In this document: positions 1-8,011 of the stretch, piece after piece
How the letters are laid out: every line of letters begins with the position of its first letter
How positions within the stretch are numbered: position 1 is the stretch's first letter
DNA from: Segatella copri
GTDB lineage: Bacteria; Bacteroidota; Bacteroidia; Bacteroidales; Bacteroidaceae
Length of the DNA: 46,640 nucleotides
Direction: 5' to 3'
Assembly (NCBI RefSeq): GCF_019127135.1
Contig: NZ_JAHOEA010000032.1
Coordinates: 1-46,640 of the forward strand
Position numbers and translations under genes: made by a program
The notes under the pieces: model-generated
What the model was told of the DNA's origin: nothing
Databases searched by the model: none
Seen by the model: the letters and a program-made list of their open reading frames with translations, nothing else

Positions 1-64
1 ACAGAAATCTATCAAATATAGCCAATATCTGACTTCATTCTGTCTCAGGACACACTTTCTGGTG

Positions 65-96
65 CAAAGGTACAACTTTTTGTGTGCGCACACAAA
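65..96 (-). promoter_or_regulatory. Leftward promoter with an 18-bp palindrome over its -33 box
   Basis: On the minus strand a -7 box TACCTTTG (65-72) is preceded after 20 nt by TTG (93-95), which matches the Bacteroidota sigma-ABfr consensus. The perfect palindrome TTTGTGTGCGCACACAAA (79-96) covers the -33 box, so it is a likely operator. The gene it drives lies left of the window; bases 1 to about 58 would be its leader. Confidence 0.65.
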
Positions 97-185
97 CATT
101 TTAGGAGAAATGTTTCAAAAAGCCCTTTTTTCTTGATTAAGGTCAAGGACATTTACATTCCCGTTACGAAAACGGGCTATTTTTA

Positions 186-280
186 AAGCTTTTGCCCTTT
201 CAGGGCGACAGGCGTACATCCATTATTACCCAGGGCGGTGCCCTGGGCTAGGAGCTTCTGCCCTTTCAGGGCGTGCGGCT
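186..280. repeat. GC-rich palindromic (REP-like) intergenic element, copy A
   Basis: The element holds two GCCCTTTCAGGGC hairpins flanking CCCAGGGC-GGT-GCCCTGGG. A second copy in the opposite orientation is at 16682-16803. The rest of 1-328 has no credible gene. It contains only the leftward promoter, a small CCCGTT/AACGGG hairpin (160-176) and a GGACGTGG/CCACGCCC hairpin (291-312) beyond the stop of the next gene. Similar elements are, from memory, common between genes in Bacteroidota. Confidence 0.7.
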
Positions 281-328
281 AAAGCGTGAGGGACGTGGCA
301 TTTCACCACGCCCACTCCTTTTTCGCCG

Positions 329-2788
329 CTACGCAGCCACTCCTGGCGTTCCGTAGTGCCCATACTTGGCGATGAAACGGGCGGTCTTGGTGTAGGTGCC
401 GTCCTCGTTCTTCATGATGAAACCACGCTTCTTCCAGTTGCACAGCAGGATGGCAAGTTTCGTCTTGGTGCCATGAACCTGACAGATGTTCTGAATCTCA
501 GTCTTATCAAAGGTGTCATGAACGAAGAGAAGAAGATTGCTCACGCCCGGAGTATGACAGATAGAACGGCTATCTGCATCTATTGCCTCCTGCATCTGAT
601 TGCCGAAGAAACGCATCTTGCACCACAAATCATACTTCACGCTCCATACGATGAAATCCTCCATCGCCTTCTCCCACTTCTCGCCATTCGCCAGATAAAG
701 CACCATTGCGCGGCGGAAACCATTCGCCAGACCACGCTTGGCAAACTCGGCGTAAGGCTTGTTGTAAGCCAACTGAGCCATCTCCATAATCTCATTCTCC
801 AGGCGCTCGATAAGCTGGCGGGCCTTACGGCACTCCTTGAAACCGCTGGCTGCATTCAACTGCTGGATGTAAGGAGAAAGCTGCGACTTAAACTGCACAT
901 CATAACTGCCCACCTCCGGACGCGGAGCGAAATCGGGACGGATGATGGTGGCGAGCGACAGGCGGCTCACGGCTCCATCAGCCACCTCACGAACCGAGAA
1001 GAACTTCTGCGTAACGGCAATGGTGCTCGAAGCGTTCCAGTTGAAACGGGTCTTTACGCGGGCTGTAACACTCTTGGTGCCTACTCGCTCCTGACCGTCC
1101 TCAGAATTGTCCCAGCAGAGACGAATCAGCTGGCTAGGGTCGTTAAACTTCCTGAGCATGTCTACCTCGTCCATCTTGCAGTAGAGATAAGCATCGCCAG
1201 CCTTCTGCACATCGTCGAGACGCTGGATGTAGGCAGCGCGGGTAAGGTCGGGCGAAACGATGCGGATGCAGATGTCTTCCGGGCGCACAGGTTTCTTCTT
1301 ATTGTCGCCCATGGTGTTCACCTCGTCCTTCCAGTCCTGCTCCTTCTGGCGGTTCACCTTATCCATCTGAACCAGGTCTTCGATGATGCAGTCAATTGGT
1401 CCGTTGACGAGCGATTTGCCTGACGACATGGCTGCAATGAGCAGATTCATTATCGCCGCCTCGTGCACCTGATTATCGGTGTAGCGGAAGGTTACGCCCT
1501 TGAGATGAGCGGCAAGCGGAGGGAAGACCGCCATCGCCACAGCTGGCTTGAAATCGGCTGGCACCTTGCTGGTGAGCAACTTGATGAGCTTAGGCAACCG
1601 GGCAGGCATCTGAGGCGGAACATCGGCATAGATTCCCGCCTTCTCGGTGGCCTGCTTGGCAAGATGATTCTTGCGGGCAGTCTCTACAGCCTGCTTTACC
1701 AAATCCGGAATCGCAGTAGACTGAGCCACCTTGCAGGCATTCTCTACTGTGGCGAACGCCTTCGCCTCGTCTTCTCCGAAGGTTTCTATTACCTGCTTGA
1801 TCCAAGCCGCCTCACTATTACAGATGTATCTCAGCAGGCAGGCTTCACGATAAATGAAGTTGTTGCGGTTGCCGTGGACAGGAGCGCCGCCCATCAGCTC
1901 TACCAGCGCCTTCACAATCTCCTCGTAAGGAACGCCGTCGTAGGTCTGTTCATACTGCACGGCATTGGCAGCCCTTCTCGCCTTCTCCTCCTCGCTCTCG
2001 ATGGGTTCGAAGTCTACATCCAGCGGACGTCCGTCAATATCCAGTCCTCTCTTGCGGTAAGCCTCACGGTATTCAGCCACAGCCTCCTTATCCAGGCGCT
2101 TGTACCAGTCATTGGCAGTATAAATCTGGCTTGCCGCATCGGTGATGAAGATAATGCGCTCTGGGGTTACGCAGCTAGGGTCTTCGGTGGCGTGGATGAG
2201 TTTGCAGAAGGCACTCTGAGCCTCAGCGATGGTCATTCCTACTGGGATGCGGATGTCGATGTGGGCCTTGTTGCGGGCTGAGCGCTCGATGTGGAGCACC
2301 TTTCCATTCCAGAGTTCGATGTCTTCGGCTGAGAAGATTTTTTCTCTGAAGAGCTTCTCTGTAGGCTCATCAAACATTCCGTTCAGCAGAAGGGCGTTCT
2401 TCACCGCCGGCTCAACCTCCTCAGGATTGTCAATGTCTACGGTTGTCTGGAAGGTGAAGGCCTCTGGGTCAATGAATTTCTGGGCGCGATGGTCTTCGAG
2501 GAAGTGGAAGTAGTGAGGTGAGCGGAAAGGCAGCTGCTTCTTGAGGTCAGAAATCTTCCGGTCGAGCTGCTGGTAGGTTTCACCCGCCTTCATCTCCTCC
2601 TGCTGGGCGGTGAGGTCACGAATCTGACCAACGAGCTGTGCGAGCCAAGGCTGCTTGGTAAGCTCGGTGTAGTAATCGAGGAGATGGGATGAAATCTGTC
2701 CCATGTTCGCTCTGCGGTTAGGGTTCATTGCGATGATTCGGCTGCTGAGCTGCTTGCATTCATCAAAGGTTAATGATTTTTGTGTCAT
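329..2788 (-). CDS. Primase/helicase-like ATPase (VirE_N-like plus DUF3987-like architecture)
   Basis: This is an 819-residue protein. The N-terminal half shows features that resemble archaeo-eukaryotic-type primase motifs of the BT4734/VirE_N kind: TTVDID near residue 115, SARNKAHIDIRIP near 170 and RIIFITD near 211. The C-terminal half has a degenerate P-loop, AAMSSGKS (452-459), and a Walker-B-like AYLYCKMDE (533-541), typical of DUF3987-like helicase domains. I assign the family from motif pattern only; no search was run. The start at 2788 was preferred over an in-frame ATG at 2848 because the latter would lie only about 10 nt after the predicted transcription start. It is leftward, downstream of the HIRAN gene but with its own promoter. 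Such proteins usually belong to plasmids, phages or integrated elements, yet no integrase is visible here. Confidence 0.6.
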   Translation of the reverse strand: MTQKSLTFDECKQLSSRIIAMNPNRRANMGQISSHLLDYYTELTKQPWLAQLVGQIRDLTAQQEEMKAGETYQQLDRKISDLKKQLPFRSPHYFHFLEDHRAQKFIDPEAFTFQTTVDIDNPEEVEPAVKNALLLNGMFDEPTEKLFREKIFSAEDIELWNGKVLHIERSARNKAHIDIRIPVGMTIAEAQSAFCKLIHATEDPSCVTPERIIFITDAASQIYTANDWYKRLDKEAVAEYREAYRKRGLDIDGRPLDVDFEPIESEEEKARRAANAVQYEQTYDGVPYEEIVKALVELMGGAPVHGNRNNFIYREACLLRYICNSEAAWIKQVIETFGEDEAKAFATVENACKVAQSTAIPDLVKQAVETARKNHLAKQATEKAGIYADVPPQMPARLPKLIKLLTSKVPADFKPAVAMAVFPPLAAHLKGVTFRYTDNQVHEAAIMNLLIAAMSSGKSLVNGPIDCIIEDLVQMDKVNRQKEQDWKDEVNTMGDNKKKPVRPEDICIRIVSPDLTRAAYIQRLDDVQKAGDAYLYCKMDEVDMLRKFNDPSQLIRLCWDNSEDGQERVGTKSVTARVKTRFNWNASSTIAVTQKFFSVREVADGAVSRLSLATIIRPDFAPRPEVGSYDVQFKSQLSPYIQQLNAASGFKECRKARQLIERLENEIMEMAQLAYNKPYAEFAKRGLANGFRRAMVLYLANGEKWEKAMEDFIVWSVKYDLWCKMRFFGNQMQEAIDADSRSICHTPGVSNLLLFVHDTFDKTEIQNICQVHGTKTKLAILLCNWKKRGFIMKNEDGTYTKTARFIAKYGHYGTPGVAA

Positions 2789-2862
2789 AAATCTATATTT
2801 TTTTAGTTGTAAAAGACAGGCTCTTTGCAGAAACCTGCCGCCTTTCATTCAGAAAAGCGGTG

Positions 2863-2893
2863 CAAAGATAATAAAAAAAAGTGACATATGCAA
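2863..2893 (-). promoter_or_regulatory. Promoter of the primase/helicase-like gene
   Basis: The -7 box TATCTTTG (2863-2870) and a TTG -33 element (2891-2893) are separated by exactly 20 nt on the minus strand. Transcription should begin near 2856, giving a leader of about 70 nt. The phased GGGGTATA repeats lie directly upstream. Confidence 0.75.
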
Positions 2894-2916
2894 GAGTTTA
2901 CTCGAGCAAAAAAGCA

Positions 2917-2988
2917 GGGGTATAAAGAGGGGTATAAAAAGGTATAAAAGAATAAACAAAGGGTATAAGAGGGGTATATTAATACCCC
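2917..2988. repeat. Helically phased GGGGTATA repeats (operator- or iteron-like)
   Basis: Five (G)GGGTATA boxes have their GTATA core at 2920, 2932, 2942, 2963 and 2974. The spacings are 12, 10, 21 and 11 bp, close to one or two helical turns. The last box forms an inverted repeat, GGGGTAT-ATTA-ATACCCC (2971-2988), ending 1 bp before the stop codon of the HIRAN gene. They fill the space from the HIRAN gene stop to the promoter of the primase/helicase-like gene, so they may bind a regulator or serve as a replication site. Confidence 0.7.
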
Positions 2989-2989
2989 G

Positions 2990-4630
2990 CTAGCTACCAT
3001 CTCTCGTCATCATCTCGTCATCTTTCATGGTGTTCGAGGTTGGCACTTTCTCATCCACCAGTTTCGGCAAGATTTCCCTCAAGTTCACATTCTCCGAACA
3101 GGCTGTTGTTCCCAAAATCATCTTGAAAGCATTCACAATATCGCAATAACGATTGAATCTTTCCTTGCTTACCGAGCCCAACTCACCTGAATCAAGTTTC
3201 CACCATTCCAGAGCCGCATATTCGAAAGGTGCAGATTTCACCTGCGCAAGATCCTTCCATTTGCAGAGCGGAGCACGCTCCGTATTCTCCGGAGGTAGTT
3301 TTTCATACAGGTGGGCCAGATGTTTGCAGAAGGCTGTAGGAGCTCCCATATCGAATAGCCCCCACCCGTTTAAGAGTCGGAACACAGGGAACCAGTCGGA
3401 TTGCTTTTTCACCAGCAATTCAGGACAGCCGTTTTTCTTATAAACCGCTATCTTCGGAATTACCAAATCAACCAGTTCCATGAATTTTTCTTTCTTCACT
3501 TCGTTCGAAGGCTTGGCACCCACCGCCTTCATCGCCTTCAGCGACTCCTCATCGCCGTGCTTGCCCCACTGCTTCACATCGTTCACCCTGCCGTTCATAA
3601 TCATCAGCACGATGCCCGAGAGCAGCTGGAGCATCTTCTTTCTTGGCACACGCTTATAGAACACCTGACGGAGGAAATCTACCGGGTCGGCCTTGAATGT
3701 TGGGTAGAGATTGTGAGGGAAGGCGTGCAGCTGCTGTTCTATTACCGCCAGCTGGTCTTTATAATCATAGGTGCCCGTCTGCTTCTTCTTGATGGCATTC
3801 GGGGCCTCTACGAAGAAAGAATAGGCCGCACGCTCGCGGTAAGCCGAACTGGTGATGAATCCCATCTCGGTAAGCAGAACGGCCCGGAGGCGCTGCAGTT
3901 CATCATCATCTATCTGCTCCAGCTTATGAAGGATGCGGTTTCTGGCCTGCGTCATTTCGCGGGAATAATCGCTGCGCTGGATTTCGAGGAAACTGCAGAG
4001 CCGCTCTCTAGCCTCAGAAAGGCAATCAGAAAGTTCCTCGCGCAGCATCGCCTCAGTTTCTTTATCAAGAGAACTGTTCTCCGCCCCAGAAGAGGTTTTA
4101 TCGGATACAGAAGAGCTCTTATCCGAAGCGCCTTCAGAGAGCGTATTCCTGAGGCGGATGATGCTGTTGATGACGCCTTCGAGCATCATGGTGCAGTCGC
4201 TGAAGCGGGTGAGCTGTTCGATGGGCAGCACAGGACCGGAGTATTGCCAGTCATCATAAATCTTATCATCATATATTTCGCGGCGCGCCTGCTCCATCTC
4301 CTCATCAGAAACATCAGAGAGCACCCTCACCATGAGCTGCAATCCAGCCTTATCGCCTTCATTCTTACTGTTGCAGCCTATGCACCGGGTGCGCAGGTTC
4401 CGCTCCTTGCGGGCGATGATGAGGGCGCGCACGTCCTCGCCTTCCAGGGCTGAAACATAGCCTATGAGCTGCTGTTTGTCATAAGCTTTCACCGCCAGCA
4501 TGTCGAAGGTGTTGGCGTCATCGGGTACGAGGCAGATGGTTCTTCCCTCTGCTTCTTTAGCATACTCTACCTCATGGCCTTTCACGTCATTATGGGTGAG
4601 TCCTACGATATGGAATGTGAGATTCTTCAT
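2990..4630 (-). CDS. HIRAN-domain protein of unknown function
   Basis: This is a 546-residue protein. Residues 5 to about 105 fit a HIRAN domain: FHIVGLTHND at the start, then VPDDANTFDMLAVKAY and LIGYVS. HIRAN domains are known to bind DNA ends or 3' single strands in repair helicases such as HLTF. A short RCIGC pair (82-86) could bind metal. A Ser-rich linker (about 165-190) leads to a long, mostly helical C-terminal part that I do not recognise; no helicase motifs are present. It is transcribed leftward, just before the primase/helicase-like gene, and has its own strong promoter. Context suggests a DNA-transaction role, which is inference. The terminal codons run straight into the GGGGTATA repeats. 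Confidence 0.65.
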   Translation of the reverse strand: MKNLTFHIVGLTHNDVKGHEVEYAKEAEGRTICLVPDDANTFDMLAVKAYDKQQLIGYVSALEGEDVRALIIARKERNLRTRCIGCNSKNEGDKAGLQLMVRVLSDVSDEEMEQARREIYDDKIYDDWQYSGPVLPIEQLTRFSDCTMMLEGVINSIIRLRNTLSEGASDKSSSVSDKTSSGAENSSLDKETEAMLREELSDCLSEARERLCSFLEIQRSDYSREMTQARNRILHKLEQIDDDELQRLRAVLLTEMGFITSSAYRERAAYSFFVEAPNAIKKKQTGTYDYKDQLAVIEQQLHAFPHNLYPTFKADPVDFLRQVFYKRVPRKKMLQLLSGIVLMIMNGRVNDVKQWGKHGDEESLKAMKAVGAKPSNEVKKEKFMELVDLVIPKIAVYKKNGCPELLVKKQSDWFPVFRLLNGWGLFDMGAPTAFCKHLAHLYEKLPPENTERAPLCKWKDLAQVKSAPFEYAALEWWKLDSGELGSVSKERFNRYCDIVNAFKMILGTTACSENVNLREILPKLVDEKVPTSNTMKDDEMMTRDGS

Positions 4631-4675
4631 TTTATGGTGTTATTATTGTTTTTACGTTTGTTTGCAGTCAGGTTA

Positions 4676-4706
4676 CAAAAGTAAGTTTTTTCGGTGAAAC
4701 CACCAA
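4676..4706 (-). promoter_or_regulatory. Promoter of the HIRAN-domain gene
   Basis: On the minus strand TTG (4704-4706), 20 nt and TACTTTTG (4676-4683) match the Bacteroidota consensus. The leader would be about 40 nt. Confidence 0.8.
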
Positions 4707-4754
4707 GTATTCTTGTTTAAATTTCCTAAAAGAGGGGACGGAGAAGCCGAGGGG

Positions 4755-4900
4755 GTTAACAGGGTTAACAGTTAACAGCCGTTTTTTGCATGGTCCCCCT
4801 CGCGTACCTTATTATATAATAATATATATATACTTATTTTTATATAAGTGTGTGGATGGAAGTATGCATTTTTGGGGTGTTAACTGTTAACCTGTTAACC
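4755..4900. repeat. GTTAACAG triple repeat, direct copy plus inverted copy
   Basis: A direct copy (4755-4790) has three GTTAACA(G) units followed by AGCCG and six T. An inverted copy (4879-4900) lies 90 bp away, so the two arms can pair into a large cruciform. The AT-rich centre (about 4810-4850) is itself palindromic. The intergenic stretch 4631-5279 holds only this element, the HIRAN promoter and the 22-23 bp array. Confidence 0.75.
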
Positions 4901-5027
4901 TTTCCCTCTCAGAACGCTCCTCTCCCATCAGAACGCCCTCCTCTCCCGATGCCTGTTAAAGAAGACTGGCTGAGCCTTGGCAGAAAAAAGCTCAAACTCC
5001 CTGCTACAGCCCGTTTTACGGGCTTAT

Positions 5028-5235
5028 ATGATGGCTGACACGAGGCATAAATGATGACTGAGGCGAGGCATAAATGATGGCTGGAAAGGGGGCTAAATGA
5101 TGCCTCACGAGGGGATGGATAATGCATCGCGAGGGAAGAAATATTGCATTGCGACGGAACGGGGAATGCATCGCGATGCAGAAAAAAGGGCTTTAGAGCG
5201 GAAAACTATGAGTTGCGGGGCAGAAAACCATGAGT
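5028..5235. repeat. Degenerate 22-23 bp tandem repeat array
   Basis: Units begin with ATGATGRCTG at 5028, 5051, 5074 and 5097, exactly 23 bp apart. The period then drifts to 22 bp with TGCATCGCGA-type units at 5123, 5145 and 5167, and AMYATGAGT units at 5205 and 5227. About nine or ten units diverge steadily from left to right. I see no coding potential on either strand. Confidence 0.75.
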
Positions 5236-5279
5236 AAGTTTTGTTAACTAAAGAAAAGCAACAAGGCGATACTCTTCTC

Positions 5280-5990
5280 TTATAGGAAGAATATCGCCTC
5301 ATTACCTTCATTAAAAAGGAGGTCAAGGATGCTCATATTGGGCTGAAAACCGTATTTCTGCCCGTAAACCTGGTAATAGCGCTTCGACTCGAATTCGGGG
5401 TCAGGGAGCGGTTTCTTGGGACGAATTGCATCGCGGAAATCCTTAATTGGAGTGTTGAGTGTTGAATGTTGAATGTTGAATTGGGCTTGCGCCTCAGGGC
5501 TATCGAATTGGCTTTCCCTTCGGTCGCCGAACGTTGTTTCTTCACTCTTCACTCTTCGTTCTTCACTTAAAACGTATTCGTCAGTAACGCTTATCTTCGG
5601 ACGGATGTCGAGGAGCTCTATCATCTTCGCGGTTGTCTCCATGTTGAAATCGAAGAGAAACTCGTATTTCTTCTCGTAGAAGGGGCGGATGTCGTCCTGG
5701 TAATACTCGAAGAATGGGCTCTCGCCGTAGGCGGAAAGGAGCGCATTCCAGTGGACGTGGCGCCAGTTGGCGTGGTCGGAGATGCGGATGTCCTTCATCG
5801 ACAGAGAGATGTCGTGATTGGTGGGGATGGTGAGCGAGAGGGGGCCGTTGGTGGTAGGGATGATCATACGGTTACGATAGGTTTGCTTGATAAAGCTCTC
5901 GTGGCGCTCTATCAGGCATTCATCGTAGCGGTTCAGCTTCTGGTACCACTGGATGGGGCCGAAATATGTGGAAGAAAGAAGGGCTTTCAA
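5280..5990 (-). CDS. WbqC-like family protein carrying a repeat-derived insertion
   Basis: This is a 236-residue protein. The first 140 residues match the WbqC-like family: STYFGPIQWYQKL (7-19), IERHESFIKQTYRNR (27-41) and NGPLSLTIP (48-56). The family is linked to polysaccharide or glycolipid synthesis, with unclear biochemistry. Residues about 141-181 (SEERRVKSEE through FNIQHSTLNT) are low-complexity and are encoded by a repeat insert of about 120 bp with a heptanucleotide array at each end. Family-like sequence (KDFRDAIRPKK, then RYYQVYGQKYGF) resumes afterwards, so the frame survives. It is the last gene of the leftward dapB-lepB run. Confidence 0.85.
   Translation of the reverse strand: MKALLSSTYFGPIQWYQKLNRYDECLIERHESFIKQTYRNRMIIPTTNGPLSLTIPTNHDISLSMKDIRISDHANWRHVHWNALLSAYGESPFFEYYQDDIRPFYEKKYEFLFDFNMETTAKMIELLDIRPKISVTDEYVLSEERRVKSEETTFGDRRESQFDSPEAQAQFNIQHSTLNTPIKDFRDAIRPKKPLPDPEFESKRYYQVYGQKYGFQPNMSILDLLFNEGNEAIFFL
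5450..5570 (-). repeat. In-frame repeat composite inside the wbqC-like gene
   Basis: About 120 bp carry (GTTGAAT)4 at 5454-5481 and (TTCACTC)4 at 5541-5568, one imperfect unit in each, around a 59-bp core that includes TGGGCTTGCGCCT. Both arrays are 28 bp. The same kinds of array occur between genes elsewhere in the window (for example 18556-18583 and 14331-14351), so this looks like intergenic repeat DNA that entered a gene and kept the frame. Confidence 0.75.
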
Positions 5991-6027
5991 TTTCTGCTTT
6001 GTTATGAAGGGTTAATGATGAAGAGGG

Positions 6028-6063
6028 GGGGGACGAGCGATGGAATCGCTCGGAACGGGGGCA
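6028..6063. repeat. 36-bp exact repeat with GAGCGAT/ATCGCTC hairpin, copy 1
   Basis: Identical base for base to 10882-10917. The centre folds as GAGCGAT-GGA-ATCGCTC between two runs of five G. It sits in the 106-bp gap between the dead lepB paralogue and the wbqC-like gene. Confidence 0.8.
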
Positions 6064-6096
6064 GACGGGGGACAAGCTTCCGAAGGCGCGAGGGAG

Positions 6097-6537
6097 CTAG
6101 AACAGCTTATGGGCTTTGCCTATCATCTGGTGCTTATGAACGAGCTGCTGGCCGGTTGGCGTCTTCAAGAGATAGAAGCGGCAATCCTTGCAGCCGCAGC
6201 GCTTGCAGCAGATGGTTGGAATGACAAACTGCACGGTGTCAATGCGCAGCGTATCGCCCGGAAGCTTCTCTATCCTGCCTATGAAATGAGACTCGAAGAC
6301 GCGCTTGCGGCGCTGGTTCTTGGGCTGGTAAACCACCGTATCGGTGAATACAACCACATCGCCACGCCCGAAATTTTCGCAGTCAATCCTGTTCACTATC
6401 ACCCGGTTGCCTGCCTTCAGCTGGGGCGGAAGCCCACCCTGAGGCACCGAGAAGATAGTGAAAACATAGGTGCGCACTGCCCAAGCCAGGAGCAGCGACA
6501 ACACCAATGCTATTAGGAATTTGACGGCAGTCTTCAA
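6097..6537 (-). CDS. S26 signal peptidase paralogue lacking both catalytic residues
   Basis: This is a 146-residue protein with one N-terminal membrane segment (about 5-28) and a LepB-like fold outline: FSVPQGGLPPQLKAGNRVIV (29-48), then FGRGDVVVF and FIGRIEKLPGDTLRI. In active type I signal peptidases the first motif reads PSxSM and the second YVKRvvGLPGD. Here the nucleophile Ser is Gly35 and the general-base Lys position is also Gly (IGR). The enzyme should therefore be inactive, although the scaffold is well kept. It lies 16 bp after lepB and ahead of the wbqC-like gene. It might be a pseudoenzyme partner or substrate adaptor of LepB, which is inference. Confidence 0.8.
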   Translation of the reverse strand: MKTAVKFLIALVLSLLLAWAVRTYVFTIFSVPQGGLPPQLKAGNRVIVNRIDCENFGRGDVVVFTDTVVYQPKNQRRKRVFESHFIGRIEKLPGDTLRIDTVQFVIPTICCKRCGCKDCRFYLLKTPTGQQLVHKHQMIGKAHKLF

Positions 6538-6553
6538 TTCTTATTTCTTTTTC

Positions 6554-8002
6554 TTACTTAATATTGTCTACGAAAGTGAAGAGGCGATTCCAACGGATGC
6601 CCGAGAAGCCCGGATGATCAGGGCTGTGGCTCCACCAGATGAAGATAGGCTTGCCCACGATGTGGTCCTCAGGCACGAAACCCCAGTAGCGGCTGTCGGC
6701 TGAGTTGTGGCGGTTGTCGCCCATCATCCAGTAGTAGTCGAGCTTGAAGGTGTAGCTCTTCGCCTGCTTGCCGTTGATGAAGATGCGGCCAGCGTTGTCT
6801 ACCTTCAGGTCGTTGCCCTCGTAAACCTTGATGCAGCGCTCGTATACAGGCAGGTTCTTCAGCGTCAGAGCGATGCTCTCGCCCTTCTTCGGAATCCAAA
6901 CCGGACCGTAATTATCTCTTGTCCAGCCGGTATAGGCGTTGAGCGGATAGAGGTCGCCATAGGTTGCATCCGTATTGATAGAGATGCTCTCTACAAGGTT
7001 TCTGTTCGCCTTCAGCGCCATGTAAGCCTTCTTGGTGAGTGGAATCACGCCGCTCTGATTATACATCAGCAGGTCTTCGTTGGTGATTCCCAACTCATCG
7101 GCAAGGTCGATTGGGAACTCGCCCTTGAGCTTCATCTTATAAGTATACTGCACGTTGTCAGGCTCCTTATTCGCCTTTCCGTTCAGATAAACGATGCGGT
7201 TCTTGATCTGCAGGGTCTGTCCAGGCAAGCCTACGCATCGCTTTACATAGTTCTCGCGGCGGTCGGTAGGACGGCTGATGATGTCGCCATATTCGCCCGG
7301 CATACTGCTGATGTAGTTGCGTCCTGTAGCATAAACCTGCTCAAAATAGTGGCGCTGCTGCAATGGGTTCATCGCGCGCACATCCTTTTCCAGTCCGTTT
7401 TGCTGCATCAGCTGGTCGCCGATGCTGTAAACCATCTGATAGTAATCATTCGCCTGATAGCGCTCCTCATTGACGAGCGTATCGCCTGCAGGATAGTTGA
7501 ACACAACGATGTCGTTGAGCTTCACGTTGCCCAATCCCTTCACGCGGCGGTAATCCCAGTGAGGCCACTCAATGTAGCTCTTCACGTTGACCAGCGGCAT
7601 GGTGTGCTGGGTGAGCGGCATGGTGAGCGGAGTTTCAGGAATGCGAGGACCGTAGCTTACCTTGCTCACGAAGAGATAATCGCCCGTGAGGAGACTCTTT
7701 TCGAGAGAGGAAGACGGAATCACATAGTTCTGGAAGAAGAAGAGGTTGATGAAATAAACCGCTACGAGAGCGAACACCAGCGCATCTACCCAGCTCATGA
7801 TGAAACGGATAGGACCTTCCTCATCCTTCCACCACTGCCAGTGAATCTTCTTGGTGATGTAAACGTCGAAGATGAACGGAACCACAATGAGTCCCAGCCA
7901 GCTTTCTACCCAAACCAGAAAGAGAAGATAGAGGGCGAGAACCACTGCGAACTTCACCCACTGTACCTTCATATTGAGTTTTTGTTTCTGTTTATCTATC
8001 AT
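6554..8002 (-). CDS. lepB: Signal peptidase I
   Basis: This 482-residue membrane protease removes signal peptides from exported proteins. It has N-terminal hydrophobic segments (about 16-47) and another near 68-92, then the catalytic box VIPSSSLEKSL with nucleophile Ser99 and the box NYVKRCVGLPGQ with Lys254. The MGDNRHNSADSRYWGFVP motif near the C-terminus is conserved in the family. The 150-residue insertion between the two boxes is typical of Bacteroidota LepB. It starts 9 bp after dapB and is followed 16 bp later by the inactive paralogue, so the three are probably cotranscribed. An alternative start is Met11. Confidence 0.95.
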   Translation of the reverse strand: MIDKQKQKLNMKVQWVKFAVVLALYLLFLVWVESWLGLIVVPFIFDVYITKKIHWQWWKDEEGPIRFIMSWVDALVFALVAVYFINLFFFQNYVIPSSSLEKSLLTGDYLFVSKVSYGPRIPETPLTMPLTQHTMPLVNVKSYIEWPHWDYRRVKGLGNVKLNDIVVFNYPAGDTLVNEERYQANDYYQMVYSIGDQLMQQNGLEKDVRAMNPLQQRHYFEQVYATGRNYISSMPGEYGDIISRPTDRRENYVKRCVGLPGQTLQIKNRIVYLNGKANKEPDNVQYTYKMKLKGEFPIDLADELGITNEDLLMYNQSGVIPLTKKAYMALKANRNLVESISINTDATYGDLYPLNAYTGWTRDNYGPVWIPKKGESIALTLKNLPVYERCIKVYEGNDLKVDNAGRIFINGKQAKSYTFKLDYYWMMGDNRHNSADSRYWGFVPEDHIVGKPIFIWWSHSPDHPGFSGIRWNRLFTFVDNIK

Positions 8003-8011
8003 AACTTCTGC

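Noticed and set aside
356..1423. Long open frame on the plus strand opposite the primase/helicase-like gene
   Set aside because: It mirrors the codon pattern of the real gene, has no recognisable motif and no promoter or start context.
5028..5235. Possible CRISPR array
   Set aside because: Units are 22-23 bp with no constant repeat and no spacers of regular length; no cas genes are near.
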